Positions 1 through 5,464 of a DNA stretch of 6,564 bases are shown here, piece by piece; the first letter of the stretch is position 1, and every line of letters begins with the position of its first letter. Source of the DNA: an uncultured Lachnospira sp. GTDB lineage: Bacteria; Bacillota; Clostridia; Lachnospirales; Lachnospiraceae. The DNA lies in NCBI GenBank assembly GCA_947169835.1, contig CAMVRH010000054.1:1-6564 (forward strand). The letters run 5' to 3'. Both the position numbers and the translations under genes were made by a program. The notes below the pieces were generated by a model, which worked only from the letters and a program-made list of their open reading frames with translations, searched no databases and was not told the origin of the DNA.

Positions 1-637
1 ATTTGATCTTAGCATTAACTCTCACACCACTTGCTTTTGTAATATTAGAATCTGAAATCAAAGCAGTTAGCGCTGGTTCAGGATCTCGCACATCTATCCC
101 TAAGTTTTGAATTGAAGCCAAAACATTTTTAGGTGAATCAATATTGGTATATGACAAACCGCCTGAAGCCACAATCAACTTTTCGCACTCATACACATAT
201 CCGCAATCGACAAAGTATGTGTCATCTCTAAACTCAATGTTTTTCACTTCATTGTTTGTTTTAATCTTCACACCTAAAGATTCGGCATGATTTCTAAGAG
301 CATTTACTACTGTAGTTGCTTGCATACTGGCAGGATAAATGTAACCATCTTCATCTTTTGTAATCACACCAATTCTTCTAAAGAAATTTGTAAACTCATT
401 AAAAGAAAAACTATCCAGGACATTCGAGACAAAATCAAAATTGTCAGATGAATCATCATAATAGTCACTTGCTTTAATATTTGTATGCGCCATATTACAA
501 TGACCGTTTCCTGTCATTAATAGTTTTCTTCCAACCTTATTTTCTTTTTCAAGCAAAGTCACATCATCACCTTTTTCCTTGGCGATGATTGATGCTACTA
601 ACCCTGAAGCACCTGCTCCAATAACAATTACATTCAT
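1..637 (-). CDS. HI0933/BaiN-family FAD-dependent oxidoreductase, N-terminal 212 residues (3' end beyond window)
   Basis: I translated the minus strand from the ATG at 637 and the frame stays open to the left edge, giving 212 residues of a family usually about 400 long. The N-terminus is a Rossmann FAD-binding fold: GAGASG at residues 7-12, and an acidic strand end LLEKE at 28-32. The family signature GRKLLMTGNGHCN follows at 36-48; the usual form is GNGRCN, so His replaces Arg. GYIYPAS at 99-104 fits the family's middle block, and VASGGLSY at 156-163 the second dinucleotide-contact region. The 'TGSTGDG' stretch that normally follows is replaced by NIDSPKN (165-171). The start has a good Shine-Dalgarno, TAGGAG, 6 bases upstream. 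The gene lies 70 bases after the flippase gene, behind a probable terminator. Family members are cytosolic flavoproteins; some (BaiN, RdsA) are linked to bile-acid or other reductions, but no substrate can be inferred here. Confidence 0.88.
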   Translation of the reverse strand, partial: MNVIVIGAGASGLVASIIAKEKGDDVTLLEKENKVGRKLLMTGNGHCNMAHTNIKASDYYDDSSDNFDFVSNVLDSFSFNEFTNFFRRIGVITKDEDGYIYPASMQATTVVNALRNHAESLGVKIKTNNEVKNIEFRDDTYFVDCGYVYECEKLIVASGGLSYTNIDSPKNVLASIQNLGIDVRDPEPALTALISDSNITKASGVRVNAKIK

Positions 638-669
638 AATATGCTCCTAATTGTTTATCCTTAAATAGC

Positions 670-703
670 AAAAAATACATGCTAGATTTAGCACATATTT
701 TTT
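670..703 (-). terminator. Intrinsic terminator after the flippase gene
   Basis: An inverted repeat pairs 670-684 with 689-703 around a 4-base loop. Read as minus-strand RNA the 15-bp stem is complete, with two adjacent U-G/G-U wobbles. Read as plus-strand RNA the same positions become C-A and A-C mismatches, so the structure is built for minus-strand transcripts. The 3' arm ends in six U. It starts 4 bases after the flippase stop codon. The stem has only two or three G-C pairs and the U run is part of the stem, so efficiency may be modest and some read-through into the flavoprotein gene is possible. No convincing promoter is visible between the hairpin and that gene. Confidence 0.72.
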
Positions 704-707
704 GACT

Positions 708-2426
708 TTATATTAACTTAACTTTCTTTAAGATTTTTACTAACGTTGTTCCTTTTGGCAAGTCTAAAATCTCTTCTTCAGAAATCGCTTTAACCTTAAT
801 GAGTAATACGCCGTAAACCATAACGGCAATTACAATTGCGATAATAGTTGAAACAATATTGTTATTTGTAAACAATATCAGTAATGTGAATGTTCCAAAT
901 GCGGCAACACCCATAAACAATGCAGCAATAAATGGTTTGATAAATATGGCGACAAAGTCATGTTTGTAGTCCATATATTTTTTGATTGAAAATGCATTTA
1001 AAATACAAACTACCAAAGCAAATAATATATCACCAATTACTACACCAAATATGCTAAGTCTAAACACAATCATCAAAATTGGTAATACTACCAGATGTAT
1101 TCCAAGAGAAATAGCTGAGTTTTTAATTGGAATACTTAAATGATCAATACCCTGCAAAATCGCATTACTGATAGTCGATAATGAAAATGCTACTACTGTA
1201 AATACGCTGAATAGCATCATTATGAAAATTTCTACTTCGTCAGTATTCTCAACTCCAAATAGCAATTGATTAATTGGAAGTCCTAAAACTGAAAGCCCAA
1301 CACCACAAGGAAACGCTACTATCATTGAGAATTTAAATGCTTGATTTACTTTGTTAGTTAATTCTTCTTTGTTCTTCGCCACATAAGATCTTACTAGTGA
1401 CGGAACCATAGCGGTTGATAGAGCTGCGGCTATAGCAATAGGCATCGTGGTAAGCAACCTATACTTTCCACTATATATTCCCCAATGCCCTGCTCTTTCC
1501 GATGTTGTCATATCAAACATCTTGTGCATTATATTTTGGAATATAGGGTTGTCTAACAAATTACTAATGTTATAAATTGTTGTGCTAAGAAGTACTGGTA
1601 ATATGGTAAATGTTAGTATCTTTGTAATTCGCGGATACTTATCTAATGTATGGTTAGTATCCGATTGCATTTGAACTTTAAATTGTTTATTCTTTCGCCA
1701 AAGGATTATCGCGATAACAATCAATGCGGCGATGGCGCCAAACAATGTTCCCATCGTTCCACCTTCTGCTCCATACGAAGCCTTTGACGTGGCTATACCT
1801 TGTATATATTTTGCGTAAGCTACTTTATCTGTTTTAGGTGGTGCCAAATGAACTGCTTTATATGTAGTAATACCAACAACTGATAATTCTATAGCTGCAA
1901 ACACACTAACAAACGCATTAACTATCTGTTCAAAAATTTGAGATATGGCTGTTGGAACCATGTTTCCCATTCCTTGAAAATATCCTCTAAACACACCTAG
2001 CACGCAAACAACTGTAAGTGTTGGAGCCAACACTTTAAGCGCTAAGGCTGATGGCGCACTCTTATAGATTGATGTGGCTAACCAGTCCGCACCAAAAAAT
2101 GCGAATAACCCAACAACAACGCCAAGTATTAGAGCAAAGATTAATGAACCTTTAAATACTCTATTGGCGTTTTTGTATTCTCTCTTTTCAAGTTTTTCCG
2201 AAACAATCTTGGATACAGCTAGTGGCATACTTTGTGATGATAACAACAACAAAACATTGTAAATATCAAATGCAGTTGAGTAATAACCAATACCCTCATC
2301 GCCAAGAATTCTTGTTAGAGGAATTCGATATACTAATCCTATCACTCTAACAAGAATACCTGCGATTGCTAATATGCTACCTTGTATCACAAAACTGTTT
2401 TTGTTAAAACGTTTGCTTTGTGACAT
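708..2426 (-). CDS. MurJ/SpoVB/YtgP-family lipid-linked oligosaccharide flippase (polysaccharide biosynthesis protein)
   Basis: This is a 572-residue integral membrane protein of the MVF/MOP superfamily, with about 14 hydrophobic segments by eye. The N-terminus has the family pattern: a basic lead, then a first helix and IGLVYRIPLTRILGDEGIGY at 29-48. The most telling motif is at 147-170: RGYFQGMGNMVPTAISQ, then IFEQIVN. A charged connector of about 20 residues (243-265) splits two helical bundles, and the soluble tail after 545 ends ISEEEILDLPKGTTL and a basic stretch. Firmicutes members move lipid-linked cell-wall or spore-cortex precursors across the membrane (YtgP is the B. subtilis MurJ; SpoVB acts in sporulation). 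Sequence alone does not separate these, so no symbol is given. The start has AAGAGG 7 bases upstream, within the 16-base gap after the DUF3048 gene, so the two are probably cotranscribed. Length is near or slightly above the family norm. Confidence 0.9.
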   Translation of the reverse strand: MSQSKRFNKNSFVIQGSILAIAGILVRVIGLVYRIPLTRILGDEGIGYYSTAFDIYNVLLLLSSQSMPLAVSKIVSEKLEKREYKNANRVFKGSLIFALILGVVVGLFAFFGADWLATSIYKSAPSALALKVLAPTLTVVCVLGVFRGYFQGMGNMVPTAISQIFEQIVNAFVSVFAAIELSVVGITTYKAVHLAPPKTDKVAYAKYIQGIATSKASYGAEGGTMGTLFGAIAALIVIAIILWRKNKQFKVQMQSDTNHTLDKYPRITKILTFTILPVLLSTTIYNISNLLDNPIFQNIMHKMFDMTTSERAGHWGIYSGKYRLLTTMPIAIAAALSTAMVPSLVRSYVAKNKEELTNKVNQAFKFSMIVAFPCGVGLSVLGLPINQLLFGVENTDEVEIFIMMLFSVFTVVAFSLSTISNAILQGIDHLSIPIKNSAISLGIHLVVLPILMIVFRLSIFGVVIGDILFALVVCILNAFSIKKYMDYKHDFVAIFIKPFIAALFMGVAAFGTFTLLILFTNNNIVSTIIAIVIAVMVYGVLLIKVKAISEEEILDLPKGTTLVKILKKVKLI

Positions 2427-2442
2427 TTATAAACCTCTTAGC

Positions 2443-3552
2443 TTATAGTTTCTTTGTAGTTTCTGGTTGTTTTTTCTTTTCGCCTTTAAACTTAGTTTTA
2501 CCTTTGTCTTCCTTCTGAACGATTTGGATAAATGTCTTACCATTGTTTAAAGTTATCTCATTACCATTTTCATCATAGTACTGAGTCATACCAGTTTTTT
2601 GTTTGTCTTTGTGCCATTTAATCTTAATAGCCTTACCTCTAGTAATGAACCATCCTTTGCCATCACCCTTCTGAGTCATCTTCAAACTCTTTCCGTCTGG
2701 ATAAAGAACAGTTTTAACATACTGGATAATAATATTTGTACATGAAAGTTGCTTATTATGGTTAGCGGCATCTATATGCTTTGAACCATATTGGTATCTA
2801 TAATACTTTTTCTTATCAGCATTATATTTGTAAGTAGCATTGTTGTAATTATATCCAACAACCACTTTCTTAGATGCATCTTTTGCATTAGGATCTGTTA
2901 TCTCATAAGGCTTATCTATATCCGCAAAGTTGAAATGTCCACCATATGAATCTTTATGATTCTTTCTGTATTTTAATTTCTTTCTCTGCTTCTTCAAGCC
3001 TTTGCCGAAGGCGTAACAGTTGTGTGGAGCTGGTTTGTCACTTGTTCTGTAAAATGCTCCTTCACCGTTCCATGAACAAATGTTATCAATCTGTTTTGTG
3101 TGCAAATATTTTTTTGCATATTTAGACTGTCCATAGTGAACATAGATTGAATCCCACTCTTTTGACATATATGCAAAGTAGATTCTACAACTTCTAACAG
3201 AACCAATTCGCTTTAGTTTGTCTGGCTTTTGGAAGATAGCCATTAAACGAGTGATACTTCCCTCAACTGGTGATTCATAAATAACATCCGCTTTGCTAAT
3301 TCCGTACTGTGGTATAGCATCTTGAATATTATTAATCATAACAGCATAAGGGCGAAGTTTTGCATCGTCTTCCTTAATATACTCTCCTGTCAAATAACTT
3401 CTAGCCATTCCAGCATATGGATCTGCTGTAGTGGTTTCAACTGCTTCTTTGACAGGTTCCTTTTTGTTTTGGTTCAGGTAAAAGAAAATAGCTGTGCCAG
3501 CACCTGCCGCCAATACTACTGATAGTATTGCAGTAATTATTTTGACTTTCAT
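2443..3552 (-). CDS. Membrane-anchored DUF3048 (YerB-like) protein
   Basis: The 369-residue protein has one hydrophobic N-terminal segment (about 4-26) after a short basic start. There is no lipobox cysteine, so it is probably an uncleaved anchor or a standard signal peptide, unlike lipoprotein YerB of B. subtilis. A linker (27-62) rich in Lys, Glu and Thr leads to the DUF3048 N-terminal domain, seen in RPYAVMINN (67-75), YESPVEGSITRLMAIF (92-107), GSVRSCR (117-123), HYGQS (139-143) and APHNCY (175-180). The C-terminal DUF3048 domain spans about 225-348, with CTNIIIQYV (271-279), GKGWFITRGKAIKIKW (298-313) and a final NNGKTFIQIV (336-345). The last 20 residues are a Lys-rich tail. Its biochemical role is not established; extracellular location is inferred. 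An AGGAGG site 10 bases upstream of the ATG overlaps the last codons of ybeY, 4 bases away, so translation is probably coupled. Cotranscription with the flippase hints at an envelope role. Confidence 0.9.
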   Translation of the reverse strand: MKVKIITAILSVVLAAGAGTAIFFYLNQNKKEPVKEAVETTTADPYAGMARSYLTGEYIKEDDAKLRPYAVMINNIQDAIPQYGISKADVIYESPVEGSITRLMAIFQKPDKLKRIGSVRSCRIYFAYMSKEWDSIYVHYGQSKYAKKYLHTKQIDNICSWNGEGAFYRTSDKPAPHNCYAFGKGLKKQRKKLKYRKNHKDSYGGHFNFADIDKPYEITDPNAKDASKKVVVGYNYNNATYKYNADKKKYYRYQYGSKHIDAANHNKQLSCTNIIIQYVKTVLYPDGKSLKMTQKGDGKGWFITRGKAIKIKWHKDKQKTGMTQYYDENGNEITLNNGKTFIQIVQKEDKGKTKFKGEKKKQPETTKKL

Positions 3553-3556
3553 GTCT

Positions 3557-4018
3557 CTAATCCCTCCTATAATTTAAATTGTTTAAAATGGATTCCTGGT
3601 CCGATTCCATAGATTTTCTATCGTTATCATTTATGTGATCATATCCAAAGAGATGTAACATGCTGTGAGCAACCAAAAATGCAAACTCTCTAGTCTCTGA
3701 ATGATTATACTCTTTGGCTTGTTCAATTACTTTGTCGTAGGATATAACAATGTCACCTAACACCAACTCCCCTGATTCTGGATTAAAATTAAAATCATCA
3801 TTTTCTAATGCCGGGAACGACAAAACATCCGTTGGAGAATCAATATCTCTAGTCTCTTTGTTAAGAGTATGCACCTCATTATTGTCGGTTATTAAAAGAT
3901 TAACCTCACAATCATAAGGGCAATCGACAAAGTCCTCTGCCTCTTCAATCACTTTAGTGGCAATATCTTTGTAATCGATCTCTATTGGTTTTTTATAGTT
4001 GTTATCAATATAAATCAT
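3557..4018 (-). CDS. ybeY: Endoribonuclease YbeY (rRNA maturation factor)
   Basis: The 153-residue protein has the full UPF0054/YbeY metal-binding motif HSMLHLFGYDH at 118-128, where His118, His122 and His128 are the expected zinc ligands; Ser119 replaces the Gly found in many homologues. The other conserved block, with Arg57 and SPTDVLSFP (61-69), is present, as is the GELVLGDIVIS strand (83-93). Length matches the family. YbeY is a cytosolic single-strand RNase that acts in 16S rRNA 3'-end maturation and 70S ribosome quality control. It follows phoH by 21 bases, the conserved bacterial pairing. The ATG at 4018 begins MIYIDN, the expected N-terminus, yet no Shine-Dalgarno is visible: the 18 bases upstream are almost all A and T. 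The phoH stop codon is in the same frame, seven codons before the ATG, so re-initiation after phoH is likely. Confidence 0.96.
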   Translation of the reverse strand: MIYIDNNYKKPIEIDYKDIATKVIEEAEDFVDCPYDCEVNLLITDNNEVHTLNKETRDIDSPTDVLSFPALENDDFNFNPESGELVLGDIVISYDKVIEQAKEYNHSETREFAFLVAHSMLHLFGYDHINDNDRKSMESDQESILNNLNYRRD

Positions 4019-4039
4019 AATTATTAAAACTAGATTAGT

Positions 4040-5023
4040 TTATTTTTTCTTTTTCTTTTTTTCAGCCATTTTTTTGTCATATGGTTCATAGGCCATAACA
4101 ATCTTTTGAACAAGTGGGTGTCTAATTACGTCGCTATTATCTAGACACATAACACCAATATCATCCACATCTTTCAAAACTCTTAAGGCTACATCTAAGC
4201 CAGAAATAGCATCTTTAGGCAAATCCTTCTGTGTTCTATCACCAGTAACTATTACTTTAGAACCAAAGCCTATTCTAGTTAAAAACATTTTAATCTGTGC
4301 TGGTGTAGTATTCTGGGCCTCATCCAAAATTATAAAAGCATTATCTAAAGTTCTACCTCTCATGTACGCAAGAGGTGCCACTTCAATTATCCCTTTTTCA
4401 AAGTTTGTCATAAAACTATCTGCACCCATTATTTGATATAAAGCGTCATACAAAGGACGTAGATACGGATCAACCTTCTCCTGTAAATCGCCTGGTAGAA
4501 AACCTAAATTTTCACCAGCTTCTATTGCTGGACGAGTTAAGATAATCTTGCTAACTTCATTGTTTTTAAGAGCTGCAATAGCCATCGCCATTGCTAGATA
4601 TGTCTTACCAGTACCTGCAGGGCCGATACCAAAAACAATCATATTATCTCTAATCATGTCAACATACTTTTGTTGACCAATAGTTTTCGGTTTAACAGGT
4701 TTTCCCATTGAAGTCCTGCAAATGATACTATCATCTAAATCAACTAACGTAGTATCAGTTTCTTCAAAACATAAAGACAAAGCGTAGTCGACATTTTGTT
4801 CTGTAATATCATTACCACGCTTTGATAGTTCAATTAGTTGGTTAAATACGCTTTTGGCACGTTTAGTAGCATCTTCACTACCGATAATCTTTACATTGTC
4901 ATCTCTTACGATTATTGATACATGCAAAGTTTTTTCGATCTTCTTAATATAAGAATCGTATTGGCCAAAAACGTTTCTAGCATGATTGGAAGGTATATCC
5001 ATAATACTTTCAATGTTGCTCAT
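4040..5023 (-). CDS. phoH: PhoH family ATPase (PhoH/PhoL/YbeZ type)
   Basis: The 327-residue cytosolic P-loop ATPase has a short N-terminal domain (about 20-70, KH-like in many homologues) followed by the PhoH domain. Walker A is GPAGTGKT at 134-141 and Walker B IILDEAQN at 231-238; TGDRTQKDLP (260-269) and RHPLV (301-305) are the family's later helicase-like motifs, and TRPAIEAGENLGFLPGDL (163-180) is the hallmark block. Length is normal. The protein is tied to RNA metabolism and works with YbeY in several bacteria; its exact reaction in Firmicutes is not settled. The last residues are MAEKKKKKK, a basic tail that could contact RNA. The ATG at 5023 has AAAGGTGGG upstream at 5029-5037. It is the first gene of the probable phoH-ybeY-DUF3048-flippase operon, with a promoter of its own. 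Confidence 0.95.
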   Translation of the reverse strand: MSNIESIMDIPSNHARNVFGQYDSYIKKIEKTLHVSIIVRDDNVKIIGSEDATKRAKSVFNQLIELSKRGNDITEQNVDYALSLCFEETDTTLVDLDDSIICRTSMGKPVKPKTIGQQKYVDMIRDNMIVFGIGPAGTGKTYLAMAMAIAALKNNEVSKIILTRPAIEAGENLGFLPGDLQEKVDPYLRPLYDALYQIMGADSFMTNFEKGIIEVAPLAYMRGRTLDNAFIILDEAQNTTPAQIKMFLTRIGFGSKVIVTGDRTQKDLPKDAISGLDVALRVLKDVDDIGVMCLDNSDVIRHPLVQKIVMAYEPYDKKMAEKKKKKK

Positions 5024-5051
5024 AAAAACCCACCTTTATTTTTCTACTAGT

Positions 5052-5057
5052 ATTTTA
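5052..5057 (-). promoter_or_regulatory. Extended -10 promoter for the phoH operon (weak -35)
   Basis: On the minus strand TGGTAAAAT is an extended -10 element, with the hexamer TAAAAT at 5057-5052. It gives a start site near 5045 and a leader of about 22 bases carrying the phoH Shine-Dalgarno. The hexamers at a 16 to 18 base spacing match TTGACA at three positions at most, so activity would rest on the extended -10 or an activator. The outer arm of a long inverted repeat touches this element. The upstream rpsU terminator makes a separate promoter necessary. Confidence 0.5.
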
Positions 5058-5091
5058 CCATAAAATACAACATTTTGTAGTTTTTTATGGT
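5057..5091. repeat. Inverted repeat over the phoH promoter, possible operator
   Basis: ACCATAAAA at 5057-5065 is a perfect inverted copy of TTTTATGGT at 5083-5091. Inside these, TACAA (5066-5070) pairs with TTGTA (5075-5079) around CATT, leaving a 3-base bulge. Outside, the similarity goes on as TTTTA against TAAAA. It is not followed by a U run in either direction, so it does not look like a terminator. Its place against the -10 and across the -35 spacer suggests a repressor or activator site; this is inference, since the DNA is AT-rich and short palindromes can be chance. Confidence 0.4.
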
Positions 5092-5128
5092 TAAAAACAC
5101 TATAAATTGTGCAAAAAGGGTGTTTTTA
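5092..5128. repeat. Second inverted repeat upstream of the phoH promoter
   Basis: TAAAAACAC (5092-5100) is a perfect 9-base inverted copy of GTGTTTTTA (5120-5128), separated by 19 bases. It abuts the inverted repeat over the promoter and lies between it and the rpsU terminator. The spacing of about 28 bases between arm centres could suit a dimeric regulator, but function is unproven. Confidence 0.3.
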
Positions 5129-5134
5129 GGCATT

Positions 5135-5169
5135 AAAAAAGCAGAAATAATAAATATTTCTGCTTTTTT
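5135..5169 (-). terminator. rpsU intrinsic terminator
   Basis: A perfect 15-bp inverted repeat pairs 5135-5149 with 5155-5169 around a 5-base loop. The core is GCAGAAATA with its complement, flanked by six A and six T. It begins 2 bases after the rpsU stop codon, and the minus-strand RNA ends in six U. The A/T flanks are symmetrical, so it could also stop transcription coming from the left, though no plus-strand gene is visible. Confidence 0.92.
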
Positions 5170-5171
5170 TA

Positions 5172-5345
5172 TTAGAATTTGCGCTTTCTAGCTGCTTCTG
5201 ATTTCTTTTTACGTTTAACACTTGGTTTCTCATAGTGCTCACGCTTACGAATCTCCTGCTGGATACCAGCCTTAGCTACGTTTCTCTTAAAACGTCTTAA
5301 AGCGCTATCAATTGATTCTCCATCTTTAACTATAACTGTTGACAT
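5172..5345 (-). CDS. rpsU: 30S ribosomal protein S21
   Basis: The minus strand encodes a 57-residue basic protein starting [20 protein letters not shown], with the S21 body [20 protein letters not shown] (22-41) and a Lys/Arg-rich end [14 protein letters not shown]. Length and sequence are typical of Firmicutes S21, which sits near the anti-Shine-Dalgarno end of 16S rRNA on the 30S platform and helps early initiation. The ATG at 5345 has GGGAGGG upstream at 5354-5360. The gene has its own strong promoter and terminator and looks monocistronic. In many Firmicutes rpsU is near phoH and ybeY, as here, but yqeY, which often follows it, is absent. Confidence 0.98.
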   Translation of the reverse strand: MSTVIVKDGESIDSALRRFKRNVAKAGIQQEIRKREHYEKPSVKRKKKSEAARKRKF

Positions 5346-5362
5346 TTCTTCTACCCTCCCTT

Positions 5363-5407
5363 CAATTTTAGATTCCTAAAACTGTAGGTAATTGTGTAAA
5401 AACACAA
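5363..5407 (-). promoter_or_regulatory. Two hairpins in the rpsU 5' leader
   Basis: Just after the predicted start site, TTGTGT and ACACAA (5407-5402, 5397-5392) form a 6-bp stem with a TTTT loop. Then CAGTTTTAG and CTAAAATTG (5384-5376, 5371-5363) form a 9-bp stem with one G-U pair and a GAAT loop. The second stem ends 2 bases before the Shine-Dalgarno, so it could affect ribosome access. It does not clearly match a leader class I recognise; autoregulation by S21 is only a possibility. Confidence 0.35.
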
Positions 5408-5412
5408 GAGTT

Positions 5413-5440
5413 ATTATATCATAATTCTTTTACCCGTCAA
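5413..5440 (-). promoter_or_regulatory. Strong sigma-A promoter of rpsU
   Basis: On the minus strand the -35 is TTGACG (5440-5435, five of six consensus bases). A 16-base spacer leads to a perfect TATAAT (5418-5413), preceded by TGA, which also makes it an extended -10. The start site would lie near 5406, giving a leader of about 60 bases. The -35 begins only 25 bases after the stop codon of the upstream gene. Confidence 0.92.
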
Positions 5441-5464
5441 GAAGAAATTCGATGGAATTATTAT

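Noticed and set aside
638..669. Promoter for the flavoprotein gene
   Set aside because: TGCTATTTA could be a poor extended -10, but no -35 is present at a suitable distance and it overlaps the terminator's end.
2074..2262. Plus-strand open frame of 62 codons
   Set aside because: It is antisense to conserved flippase helices, with no sign of its own signals.
2994..3522. Two short open frames (minus 2994-3206, plus 3322-3522)
   Set aside because: Both overlap the conserved DUF3048 coding sequence in other frames and resemble no protein I know.
5446..5459. Terminator after the secreted-protein gene
   Set aside because: The stem is only 5 bp (AATTC/GAATT) and is followed by TTCTTCTTG rather than a U run, so it is too weak to call.
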